Origin: Plantago ovata
Lineage: Eukaryota; Streptophyta; Magnoliopsida; Lamiales; Plantaginaceae
Length of the DNA: 64,000 bases
Assembly: GCA_028274465.1 (NCBI GenBank)
Contig: CM051458.1
Span: 28,160,692 to 28,224,691 of the forward strand
Direction: 5' to 3'
Translations under genes and position numbers: made by a program
The notes under the pieces: model-generated
What the model was told of the DNA's origin: nothing
Databases searched by the model: none
The model's input: only the letters and a program-made list of their open reading frames with translations
Shown here: positions 1-10,811 of the stretch, in pieces
Numbering within the stretch: position 1 is the first letter of the stretch
How the letters are laid out: each line of letters starts with the position of its first letter

Positions 1-936
1 TATTATACTGAATCAACAGCCACAGCAACTGTCTCCGTCTCAGATCCATCTATGTTCACAACTACAAGTGAATAATTAACAAACTCCTAACCACAAAACG
101 ATACACATGTATAACAGCGATTAAGCTAACAAAACCCCCTAAATTACCACATACAGTCCATTCTTGTTGAAATCATAGGCACTACTTTTGACAGAATAAC
201 AAACATAAAACATAGGGTAAGTCACAAATTCATAATTTGCAATGAAAAATTACAGGTCAAAAATAAAATTGCAGTACTTCACTGTCAGTGCAAACTTAAT
301 TGAATATGTTTAGCAATAGCATTTCAAGAACGTGTTGTCAAAGCATTTACCTTTCAAGATTCCAGTAGATTCGTACTACAGATCTATGCTACTGCTTCCA
401 GATCCTAGGAAGACATGGAAGAAAAAGAAAAGACAGAATGTAAGTCAGTAAAGATAAGGAACATCGTAATCGAAGCAGAACATAAGCAGATCTTGTATTG
501 TAGCAGCCAATTAAGCTGAATCATACAAAAGAATCAAACATTTCAGCAGAAACGGGAAAAGGATGAAATACTTTCAACGCGCGTAGGAACCCTAATGTCG
601 AATTGGGGCTGATGGGAGCTTTTATATGCCACAAGAGCAGGCAAATAAGACTTTGCGGCTAATCAACGAAGGAACTCACATGGTGGGGTAGCGGCGGTGA
701 CATCACTGCGCGTCACGGATAAAGTCCATTATCCGGCTGGAATGGGGGATAAAGAGAAAGCTAGATAACGGAGAACGGATGGCCAGCGCATCGCTCGTAG
801 CCAATCAGAGGCCTGCCCGCCGTGATTATCCCGGGCAATGAGTTATCGTTATCTGTCGATTATCTGTGCACCAAACGGAGAAACCGTATTCTCCTACAGT
901 GCGTTATCCCCATTATCCAACAAACCAAACGCGTCC
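1..936. other. Flanking DNA without a recognisable gene
   Basis: No convincing coding region is visible. A short frame is open from base 1 to a TAA at 73-75, which could be the tail of an exon lying outside the window, but nothing supports it. The right part (about 690-936) has several GGATAA/TTATCC words on both strands and ends in ACCAAACGCGTCC, which resembles the terminus of a hAT or Harbinger MITE. No matching second terminus was found. Confidence 0.4.
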
Positions 937-1266
937 CTAGGGAGGAGGCGGAAAGGAGAAGAGGAGGAGAAGGGGAACAAAATTGAAATGTGGGGAAAGA
1001 AATAGGATTATTAGGTTTAGGGTTTTGGAAGACTTGGGCCCAGATTGGGCTTTTACAAGAGTTGGGCCAAGTGAGGGTTTAGAGTCAGATTTTAAAGCTA
1101 GCCCAAAGACGAAAACAACGATCCACTACTTCTTTAGTCTTCCCTAATGGAATTCGTTGACGCGGGAAAGAAACTAATTGAATTACCAAATAAATAAATT
1201 ACTCCGGTAATTAATTAATTTAAAATAAAATTAAAATTAATTAGAAAAAAAAAACGGGATGTTACA
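937..1266 (-). repeat. Truncated 3' LTR of the gypsy remnant
   Basis: On the minus strand this begins TGTAACATCCCG at 1266, directly after a purine tract, and matches 14316-14629 closely. Shared landmarks include an AATTAATTAATT stretch, a TTAGGTTTAGGGTTTTGG stretch and a GGAGGAGGCGGAAAGGAG purine run. Similarity stops at 937, so the rest of the roughly 2.7-kb LTR is missing. The other copy lacks a short GGGCCCAGATT-like segment present here. Confidence 0.75.
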
Positions 1267-1623
1267 CTCCACCACCCTTAAAAGAAGTTTCGTCCTTGAA
1301 ACTTAACTGGCGTAAAACTAAAGGATACAGAACAGAGAATCGAAAGTCTTCAACTTCAAACGCGGATGAGACGAACAAACTCGCAAGCCAAAAGTTAAAG
1401 AAATTTGAAACTATCCTAAAGGAAACGAAGCTTACTTCTTCAACCAAACGATATAAACCATAAATCCTCGAAAAACAAACCTCCAATGACTCTATCCTAG
1501 CGAGAGACGTGCAGCACGATGAACAAGCAAAACTTAGAAGAACATTTTCCAAATGAGCGTACCTTTAGCCACATTTGCCGAGGGAGTCCCATGTCCAATC
1601 ATATTGTAGACCCTTGACTTGAC
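1267..1623 (-). other. 3' internal tail of the gypsy remnant with polypurine tract
   Basis: On the minus strand this ends with CAAGGACGAAACTTC, then AAGGGTGGTGGAG (1279 to 1267) directly before the LTR. That arrangement of a GGACGAAA box and a purine tract ahead of TGTAAC is common at the 3' end of plant gypsy elements. The upstream end reads like a gag-protease junction (RVYNM...ANVAKGT) but is frame-broken. No integrase or chromodomain sequence could be read. Confidence 0.6.
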
Positions 1624-1628
1624 TTTAG
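1624..1628. repeat. Target-site duplication TTTAG, left copy (copia A)
   Basis: TTTAG directly precedes the TG start of the 5' LTR at 1629. The identical pentamer follows the CA end of the 3' LTR at 10807-10811. A perfect 5-bp duplication fixes both ends of copia A and shows it inserted as a unit into the gypsy remnant. Confidence 0.9.
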
Positions 1629-3221
1629 TGATAGTGTATATGTCCTAGAGACAGTCTTTATTAAGGGAAGACAGCCCTTATTAAGGGCATATATGTACTA
1701 TTACACAGGTCAACGTAATATAATATATGTTTGTTTGTTTGACTATTGGGTATCGCTTTCATATTTATATTACACCAAGCATACAACATGTCATATCTCT
1801 ATTCCTGTCTCTATAGATATCAAACATGTCCCCTCGGATAGATTACCGATCACACAGATAGTGGGAGCTATGTGAGTTATCATCTATCCCAAACTCTCCC
1901 TATTCGAGGTTCATCTCGGATGTAGGGGTCTGAATGAACCAACTGAGACTAGTATGCGTGGAGGTTATACTTGTTAGAGCAAGTGTGAGCCGATCCCACG
2001 GCCACGAAACGGATTGTAGGACAATCAAGAAACGTTCCCATAACTCCGCATAGTTGTTCGAAGGGTGATTACCGAACAATGGAAGTACCCACCGGAAACT
2101 CCCATCGATGTATACTCTACACTGAAGTGTCTATGGGAACCGGAAAGTTGTCAAAGTGATGCCAGTCGTCCTTTGGACTTACAGGACTTTATCATCACAT
2201 TTGTTTCCCCATATCCTTGGTGGACCCGTCGATGTCAGCTCTGAATAAGCCGTTGACCCAAGACACGATCCAGGATTATGGCTACATACAAATGGGGATG
2301 ATAAGTGATTCTGTGAAAGATTCATCTCTCATGTGTAGCACAGGAGAGCACTGCTCATAGTCGTTCATAGTTGTGATTGGTCAAACCGGTGGCCAGCGTA
2401 TCAATATTATTATGATAGTCATAATAGATATTGGATTCACCAAGCAACTCACTGAAGATGCCCGTGGATGTATTATTGGGATAGACACTTCATCGATCCT
2501 AGATGCATTCGAGTCAGTCAGATGAAGGGACGTTACCATCGCCGCGTTGAGCGCAACAGACTTCACAATGAAAGAGTTTGCTTTGAGAAACCTCTCAAAC
2601 GTCCTCATGTATTAATATTGCAAATGGAACCGTCTAGGAATTCCATGTTGCCGAGTGTAGCACTTGCTTAATACAATCAGGACCTATGGGTCACACTATG
2701 TGGTGATTCAGCTTATCCGAATATCCTTGAAGATGGAATCGCAATTAATTTAGAATTAATTGTGATTGATGAATTATAATTGATTTGAAATTAATTATAA
2801 TAATTTGTAGCTCAATTAATAATTTGGAATTATTAATTGAATTGACTGATTAATTGTATTTTATGTAAATACAATGAAAGATTATATTTTAGAAATATAA
2901 TAGAGGTTTGATTTGAAAGGATATGTTAATTTAGAATTAATATATGCACATGGGCAAAATCTACTTGGAGTTTGAATTGACTTAAAATTATAAGTGGGTC
3001 CCAAGATCGGGACCCACCTATCCCCCTTAGACGCGCGTGCGACTAGCAATAGAAGTAGGGGAAGGAGTTCGACTCCTTCCTCTATTAGAAGTCAAGGGAT
3101 AAGTTAGATTTTCCTGATTAAGCTCTAATTTGATCGGGAATGAATATAGACTTGAATTGGTTTCCTTGTGCAATTTCCTTTGTGAAGTCTAATTGATTAT
3201 TCTTTAGGCTTCTATTGACTA

Positions 3222-3231
3222 CTATATATAG
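3222..3231 (+). promoter_or_regulatory. Probable TATA box of the copia A 5' LTR
   Basis: CTATATATAG lies in the last third of the LTR and is conserved at the same place in other family copies, for example 28243-28252 and 46168-46177 on the minus strand. Transcription would start about 30 bp downstream, making the R/U5 part roughly 490 bp. The start site itself is inferred. Confidence 0.6.
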
Positions 3232-3500
3232 TAGACTATTAGAGAGCTTTTAACATGGTTGAATACAGTTGATTGAAGATCATTCTGAATCATTCTTCCT
3301 ACCAGTTTTCTTAGAGAAAATAAAAAGCTCTCCCCTACCTCTCCATAAGCCGCGCGCGCCACTCCCACCGGAGGAAAATTGCCGCCCCATCTTCTTGGCC
3401 ACATAAAGAATATCCTAGCATTCTTTTCGATAAGTTGTTCATCCGTGGATACCAAGGTTGAGGTTCAAAGAGCTGGAAACTAACTTTTATTGTCTTGCAG

Positions 3501-3618
3501 ATAATCAAAGTATTGCAGATATCTTCGACTTCGACGAAGGAGAAGATTCACCGGATTATTACGAAGACTTCATCGATTGGCGTATCGATTCAATACCTAT
3601 TCTTGCTTTTGGAGTATT
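3501..3618 (+). other. Exon-like module inside the LTR (acidic peptide, splice signals on both sides)
   Basis: The segment is preceded by CTAAC (branch-point-like), a pyrimidine-rich run and TTGCAG, and is followed by GTAAGT. In the 3' LTR the equivalent is 10564-10681, also 118 nt. One frame reads an acidic stretch, DIFDFDEGED followed by YYEDF. Copia B and C LTRs keep the acceptor and a GTTAGT donor, with a shortened module ending YEDLEAALE. I do not recognise the peptide. It may be a leader exon used in a spliced retrotransposon RNA, or a captured host exon. Both are inferences. Confidence 0.4.
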
Positions 3619-3746
3619 GTAAGTCTTCTGATTAATGTGTTTGTTATATACGCTATATATGCATGATCAATTAACCTGCATGTTAAGAAAATTTTTGAAA
3701 TTCCGCTGCGTACCCTAGGGGTAACTATGACCATATTTTCTTACAA

Positions 3747-3758
3747 TGGTATCGGAGC
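3747..3758 (+). other. Primer-binding site of copia A
   Basis: TGGTATCGGAGC starts two bases after the 5' LTR. Plant copia elements commonly use TGGTATCAGAGC, complementary to the 3' end of initiator-Met tRNA. Here one base differs (A to G), while copia C (53468-53479) and the Sirevirus-like element (22066-22077) keep the consensus. Confidence 0.8.
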
Positions 3759-3899
3759 GAGGTTAATTGATTATGAATATACGTATATACGTTATGTGAT
3801 TTTGTAGTTTATGTGGATGCAATTGATTCTATGATTAATTCGATTTTCAAAAGTTTTATTTTATATAAATTTAGAATTTATATTTTTCAAAAAAAGAAA

Positions 3900-3958
<59 letters not shown>

Positions 3959-5016
3959 CGCGTGCGTGACATAGGCGGCCGAGCCGCCTGCGTGACGCAG
4001 GCAGGCGCCCTAGGGGACGGGATTCGATCCCGTCCCCGTATATTATATATATATATATATATTTGAATTGGACACAAAATCGAAGTTTGGAAATTTTGAG
4101 GATTGAATTTTATATTTGGAATATAAGTATGATTTAATTGTAATTATTGTTAACTAGAGGGGTGAAATTTAATTAGTATTAAGTCAAGGGGCTTATTTGT
4201 GATTTATCAATTTATTATTTATTACAAATAAGTCTTTCTACTTTCGAAAATTACAATTGAGTCCTTCGGGTTTTCGAAAATTGCTACCTGGTCAATAGCA
4301 TTTTCGATTTTTCAATCTAGTGTAAATTTTCAATGTTTTTCATAGAGATTATAAGTAAGGGATTATAATTTTCATAATGAAATTATGAAGTCATTTGGCA
4401 TCCACATAGGCTACTACTTGTTTGTTTGCTCAATATGTTATTGTTTGACAATGCATGTTTAAATACCATGTATTTTACTTTCCGTTTGACCGCTATGCAT
4501 GCGAGGGTAGGCGGCGCCCTCTTATTTGTCGGACCGCATATTTTTATGTATGGGTAGGCAGCGCCCATTATGTGCTTGACCGCGTTTAGAACTAGAATGG
4601 ATAGGCGGCATCCGTTACGTGTAGACCGCTCATGCATGATGGGTAGGCGGCGCCCTTATTTGTTTGTAGATGACTGATAACAACCCTCAAGCTACAAGCC
4701 CCAACCAATATAAGTGCAGAAATATGTATACGTATGTGTTTCTGAGATGCTTTCCATGGGGTGCTTTAATTCTGAACTTTCATTGCGTTTCTCTGTATTG
4801 GCGACCTCGTCTTGCAGACTCGCAGTGATCGTCAGATTAGAGTAAGCCTATGGTTATAACTTACTGCATATTGTATCTAGCGACCTCGATAGGTACAATA
4901 TGTAGAGCGTCTGGTTAAATTAGATTTAACACCCAAGAGTTGCGTGACGCAATTGGATAGGTCTACCGGTCATATTATGTTATGCGACCAGCCCCTGGTG
5001 TCAAGCTGGAGAATAT
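3759..5016 (+). other. Leader of copia A with microsatellites and a 47-bp tandem repeat
   Basis: Untranslated leader between PBS and gag. It contains an (AT)n run at about 3907-3954, a GC-rich palindromic patch at 3958-4037, a shorter (AT)n run at about 4044-4062, and four tandem units starting at 4505, 4552, 4599 and 4641, each with a GGTAGGCGGCGCCC-like core and a GACCGC word. At 4996 the leader jumps into the middle of gag. The copia C leader (52070-53466, minus) is collinear, and there it leads to a complete gag start. Confidence 0.7.
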
Positions 5017-8000
5017 GCCGATGCCGGTGTCAAGCTGGAGAATAAGATCATGGTGATCTTTGTCCTTCAATCATTGCCAAGTTCGTATTCGCAGTTCATC
5101 ATTAACTACACCATGAATGCGAAGGACGTTACACTGCCCGAGCTCCATGATCTGCTGAAGACATATGATCAAACTCTTCCTAAGAAGGAGAAATCGATCA
5201 TGTATGTTGGGCAACCGTCTAACCCAAACCCGAGAAACAAAGGTGCTAAGGGTAAGGGAAAGTCGGGAGCCAAGGCTAACACTTCGAGTGATAGGCCTAA
5301 GCATCTGAACCAGAAATGGAAGTTGAAGAGGAGCGGAACGGTACGCACAGATGAATGTCTTTTCTGGCAGAAAGGGCATTGGAAGAAAGATTGCCCTAAG
5401 CTAAGGACATATCAAGCTAAGAAGTCGTCGGCTTCTAGCTCAGGTATGTTTGTTATTCAAATGGACATGACTACTTTTGACTCCAATGGTTGGGTATTAG
5501 ATACAGCCTGTGGCTCACACATTTGTAATAATGTGCAGGGGCTAATTGGACACAGGCCAGTCAAGCAAGGTGAAATCGACTTGCATGTTGGGAACGGCAA
5601 TCCAGTTGAAGCCAAACGCGTTGGACGCTGCACGATAGATTTACCATCAGGACAATGTTTAGAACTTGATAACGTTTATTTTGTTCCATCCATTGTCAGA
5701 AATATTATTTCCATTCCATTGTTGGACAATTTGGGTTTTTCCTTTCGATTTGCTAATAATACTTGTTATTTTTCGTTAAATGAGCATTATTATGGAAAAG
5801 CTCGCTTAGTGAATGGTTTATGTATTTTGCAAAGTAGTCTACCTTTATTTCAAATACATAACAAACAACCGTCTTCAAGTAGGAAGAATAATCCATCTTA
5901 TCTATGGCATTGTCGGCTAGGCCATATCAATGAAACACGGATTCAAAGACTAAGGAAGTTGGACTACTTAGAACCATTGATTTTGAATCATATGGTACAT
6001 GCGAGTCATGTGTTAAGGGTAAGATGACGAACAAAACCTTTGTTGGACAAGGTGTTCGTGCCACTCGCTGCTTAGAGCTCATACATACCGATGTATGTCG
6101 ACCTTTTAAAGTCCAAGCACGTGGAGGTTATCCTTACTTCGTTACCTTTACTGACGATTTCTCAAGGTATGGATATATTTATCTTATGAAGAATAAATCT
6201 GAGACCTTTGGGAAATTCAAGGAGTTTAGGAATGAGGTCGAGAATGAATTGAACCTAAGGATAGTCACTCTTTGATCAGATCGAGGAGGTGAATACCTTA
6301 GTGAAGAATTTATCGACTACTTGAAGGAGAATGGAATTCAATCGCAATGGACCCCTCCTGGAACACCACAATTAAATGGTGTGTCTGAGAGAAGGAATCG
6401 AACCCTGCTAGACATGGTGAGATCAATGATTGGATTCTCGACTCTTCCAAAATATCAATGGGGATATGCGCTACAAACTTCAATCTACATTCTGAACCGT
6501 GTACCATCTAAATCAGTGGAGAAAACTCCTTATGAGTTATGGAAAGGAAAGAAGCCCTCACTGGACTATCTTAGACCTTGGCGCTGTCCTGCCATAGTCA
6601 AATTGTTGCTCACTGATAAGTTAGATGCCAAGGGTGTCAAAGTTTATTTCATAGGCTATCCTCGTCAAACGAGAGACTATGAATTCTATCATGCTGAAGA
6701 TCACAAGGTGATAGTATCTAGAAACGTCAAGTTTTTAGAAGCAGAATACCTCGAAGAAGAGAGGTTAGATGATATGATAGAACTTGAAGAAATTCAAGAC
6801 TTTGACACGCACGAACATGAGTTCTCTAAATCTTCTGATTTGGACTCAAGTTCAGTGGGAGCTTTCGAAGCAGACAAGGGTAATGATATGACACTTGCTA
6901 GGCATGTCATAGTCAGTGGGAGTCCTGTGATTAGATCAACAGTTGAAACCACACCAATAGAACCCGTTGTCAATCAACCTGTGCAACAAGTTGCACAAGA
7001 GCAACCTCCCGCTAGGGAACAGGGTCGTAGCACGCGACCGGCTGCATCAGTGCCCACTGATAATGTTCGTGTTACACGAAGCCAGAAAAGAAAAGCACCA
7101 GAAACGCCGACAGAAGCACCAGTCGAGCTCCGTAGGTCGAAGAGGATCCCAAAGGGACCTCAGAAGCAAAGCCTTATGATAGAAGACATCAGTGAACTTG
7201 ATGTTGGCTTATCAGATCGGGAAGACCCCGAGACCTACAAAGAGGCAATAAATGATATTGACCCAGACAAATGGCAAGAGGCCATGGAATTGGAAATGGA
7301 CTCCATGTACCTGAACCAAGTTTGGAGCTTGGTAGACTTGCCCCAAGGGGTTAGACCTATTGGGTGCAAATGGGTCTTTAAACGAAAGACAGATGCCGAA
7401 GGCAAGGTACAAACGCTCAAGGCTAGACTTGTGGCGAAAGGCTACACGCAAAGGTATGGCATCGATTACGATGAAACCTTTTCACCGGTAGCAAAGTTGA
7501 AGTCTATTCGAATTCTACTTGTGATAGCTGCCTTCTATGATTATGAGATCTGGCAGATGAATATAAAGACTGCCTTCCTCAATGGAAACCTTGAGGAAGA
7601 GGTCTATATGGTACAGCCGGAAGGTTTTATTAGTAAAACCAGGCCAACTGCTGTATGCAAATTACAGAGATCCATCTATGGGCTAAAGCAAGCGTCTAGG
7701 AGCTGGAATATCCGCTTTGATGAAGCTGTCAAATCGTTTGACTTCTTCAGAAGCGTAGAAGATCCATGTGTCTACACTAGGCACAGCGACAAGGGAGTCG
7801 TTTTCATGATCATTTATGTTGATGACATTTTGATCATGGGAAACAATGTCTCTATGCTAGAAGAGACTAAAGTTTGGTTATCAAGTACCTTCTCAATGAA
7901 GGACTTGGGTGAAGCGAACTACATCCTAGGGATAAAGATCTATAGAGATAGGTCCAAGAGGATGTTAGGATTGACACAGTCCACCTACATCGACAAAATA

Positions 8001-8659
8001 CTAAAGCGTTATAAGATGGACGACTCAAAGAGAGGCTTTCTCCTAGCTAGGCATGGGATCGTGCTATCAGTTAAGGATAGTCCTAAAACTGATGAAGAAA
8101 GAAAGGCAATGAGTCGTGTTCCCTATGCTTCGGCAATAGGGTCTATTATGTATGCAATGAATTGCACAAGGCCAGATGTGGCATATGCGCTTAGTGTCAC
8201 TTGTCGACACCAACAGAATCCAGGAGTACCTCACTGGACTGTTGTAAAGAACATTCTTAAGTACCTTCGACGGACTAAGGAAATGTTCTTCGTGTTTGGT
8301 GGAGAACCAGAATTAAAGATGTCTGGTTATGTCGACGCTGTATTTGAATCAGATCCTGATGACTTTAAGTCACAAACAGGATACGTATTCATATTGAACG
8401 GAGGAGCTATCTGTTGGAAGAGTTCTAATCAAGCCATGATTGCTGAGTCAACCACAGAAGCCAAGGGGCCTAGATCTACAAACAAGAACAAACGTGTACT
8501 TAGAAAGTATCTATACGTGAGATTATTGATAGAGGAGAAGTTAGAATAGAACGTGTCTCAACCACGGACAACATGGCAGATCCTTTCACCAAGGTCTTAT
8601 CAGTGGATACCCACTTAAGACATTATGTTAATCTAGGTATTAAACATAAAGGTGACTGA
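5017..8659 (+). pseudogene. Copia A gag-pol pseudogene
   Basis: Order: gag C-terminal half (5017-5400), protease ([10 protein letters not shown], about 5490-5520), GAG-pre-integrase (WHCRLGH), integrase core ([24 protein letters not shown]), RT (TAFLNG...YVDD at 7815-7826) and RNase H remnant. The gag N-terminus is missing. The second cysteine of the CCHC knuckle is Trp (TGG, 5365-5367). A one-base deletion near 5976-5978 shifts frame; a TGA at 6273-6275 replaces an Arg codon; the first RT catalytic Asp is Asn (7560-7562, QMNIKTAFL). About 43 RNase H residues are lost after AESTTEA near 8463, and a 4-base loss near 8512 shifts frame again. Copia C provides the comparison for these breaks. Product would have been the element's polyprotein; none is made intact. 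Confidence 0.92.
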
Positions 8660-8668
8660 CTCTAGTCC

Positions 8669-8679
8669 AAGTTGGAGAT
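8669..8679 (+). other. Polypurine tract of copia A
   Basis: AAGTTGGAGAT directly before the 3' LTR. Copia C has AAGTGGGAGAT at the same place (minus, 47791-47781). This is the plus-strand priming site in copia elements. Confidence 0.75.
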
Positions 8680-10806
8680 TGATAGTGTGTATGTCCTAGA
8701 GACAGTCTTTATTAAGGGAAGACAACCCTTATTAAGGGCATATATGTACTATTACACAGGTCAACGTAATATAATATATGTTTGTTTGTTTGACTATTGA
8801 GTATCTCTTTCATATTTATATTACACCAAGCATACAACATGTCATATCTCTATTCCTGTCTGTATTGATATCAAACATGTCCCCTCGGATAGATGACCGA
8901 TCACACAGATAGTAGGAGCTATGTGAGTTATCATCTATCCCAAACTCTCCCTAGTCGAGGTTCATCTCGGATGTACGGGTCTGAATGAACCAACTGAGAC
9001 TAGTATGCGTGGAGGTTATACTTGTTAGAGCAAGTGTGAGCCGATCCCACGGCCACGGAATGGATTGTTGGACAATAAAGAAACGTTCCCATAACTCCGC
9101 ATAGTTGTTCGAATGGTGATTACCGAACAATGGAAGTACCCACCGGAAACTCCCATCGATGTATACTCTACACCGAAGTGTCTATGGGAACCGGAAAGTT
9201 GTCGAAGTGATGCCAGTCGTCCTTTGGACTTACAGGACTTTATCATCACATTTGTTGCCCCATATCCTTGGTGGACCCGTCGATGTCAGCTCTGAATAAG
9301 CAGTTGACCCAAGACACGATCCAGAATTATTGCTACATACAAATGGGGATGATAAGTGATTCTGTGAAGGATTCATCTCTCATGTGTAGCACAGGAGAGC
9401 ACTGCTCATAGTCGTTCATAGTTGTGATTGGTCAAACCGCTGGCCAGAGTATCAATATTATTATGATAGTCATAATAGATATTGGATTCACCAAGCAACT
9501 CACTGAAGATGCCCGTGGATGTATTATTGGGATAGACACATCATCGATCCTAGATGCATTCGAGTCAGTCAGATGAAGGGACGTTACCATCGCCGCGTTG
9601 AGCGCAACAGACTTCACAACGAAAGGGTTTGCTTTGAGAAACCTCTCAAACGTCCTCATATATTAATATTGCAAATGGAACCGTCTAGGAATTCCATGTT
9701 GCCTAGTGTAGCACTTGCTTAATACAATGAGGCTCTATGGGTCACACTATGTGGTGATTCAGCTTATCCGAATATCCTTGAAGATGGAATCGCAATTAAT
9801 TTAGAATTAATTGTGATTGATGAATTATAATTGATTTGACATTAATTATAATAATTTTTGGATCAATTAATAATTTGAAATTATTAATTGAATTGACTGA
9901 TTAATTGTATTTTATGAAAATGCAATTAAAGATTATATTTTAGAAATATAATAGAGGTTTGATTTGAAAGGATATGTTAATTTAGTATTAATATATGCAC
10001 ATGGGCAAAATCTACTTGGAGTTTGAATTGCCTTAGAATTATAAGTGGGTCACAAAATCGGGACCCACCTATCCCCCTTACACGCGCGCGCGACCAGCAG
10101 TAGAAGTAGGGGAAGGAGTTCGACTCCTTCCTCTATTAGAAGTCAAGGGATAAGTTAGATTTTCCTGATTGAGTTCTAATTTGATCGGGAATGAATCTAG
10201 ACTTGAATTGGTTTCCTGGCAATAAGAATTAGATTTTTATTCCTTTATGAAGTCTAATTGATTATTCTTTAGACTTCTATTGACTACTATATAGTAGACT
10301 ATTAGAGAGCTTTTAACATGGTTGAATACAGTTGATTGAAGATCATTCTGAATCATTCTTCCTACCAGTTTTCTTAGAGAAAATAAAAAGCTCTCCCCTA
10401 CCTCTCCATAAGCCGCGCGCGCCACTCCCACCGGAGGAAAATTGCCGCCCCATCTTCTTGGCCACATAAAGAATATCCTAGCATTCTTTCCGATAAGTTG
10501 TTCATCCGTGGATACCAAGGTTGAGGTTCAAAGAGCTGGGAACTAACTTTTATTGTCTTTCAGATAATCAAAGTATTGCAGATATCTTCGACTTCGACGA
10601 AGGAGAAGATTCACCGAATTATTACGAAGACTTCACCGATTGGCGTATCGATTCAATACCTATTCTTACTTTTGGAGTATTGTAAGTCTTCTGATTAATG
10701 TGTTTGTTATATACACTATATGCATGATCAATTAACCTGCATGTTAAGAAAATTTTTGAAATTGCGCTGCTTACCCTAGGGGTAACTCTGACCATATTTT
10801 CTTACA
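8680..10806 (+). repeat. 3' LTR of copia A
   Basis: Starts TGATAGTGTGTATGTCC after the purine tract and ends CTTACA, followed by TSD TTTAG. Collinear with 1629-3745 over its whole length, with scattered substitutions and small indels, for example an added AATAAGAATTAG-type segment near 10220. It retains the 67-codon frame (9519-9722) and the exon-like module (10564-10681). Confidence 0.9.
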
Positions 10807-10811
10807 TTTAG
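10807..10811. repeat. Target-site duplication TTTAG, right copy (copia A)
   Basis: Identical to 1624-1628 and directly follows the CA end of the 3' LTR. Confidence 0.9.

Larger units (their letters stand above)
1629..3745 (+). repeat. 5' LTR of copia A
   Basis: Starts TGATAGTGTATATGTCC and ends TTTTCTTACA. It is much longer than most copia LTRs. Most of it is U3, including AT-rich ATTAATT inverted-type repeats around 2740-2860. A TATA box lies at 3222-3231. An open frame of 67 codons at 2468-2671 is shared with other LTR copies. Near the end is an exon-like segment (3501-3618) bounded by splice-like signals. Confidence 0.9.
1629..10806 (+). mobile_element. Copia A: full-length, non-autonomous Ty1/copia retrotransposon
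   Basis: A 9178-bp element with TG...CA LTRs of 2117 and 2127 bp, TSD TTTAG, primer-binding site, long leader, gag-pol in copia order (protease, integrase, RT, RNase H) and a purine tract before the 3' LTR. The same LTR family recurs in copia B (27770-33944), copia C (45671-55592) and an LTR fragment at 60720-61583. The two LTRs differ at a few percent of sites by eye, so it is not a very recent insertion. Part of gag is deleted and pol carries a frameshift, a stop, an RT active-site change and an RNase H deletion, so it cannot be autonomous. Confidence 0.93.

Noticed and set aside
690..936. Complete MITE left of the gypsy LTR
   Set aside because: Only one terminus-like end (ACCAAACGCGTCC) could be seen; no inverted partner or TSD.
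3907..3954. (AT)n run as a regulatory element
   Set aside because: Simple microsatellite expansion in a leader; length varies between copies and no function is suggested.
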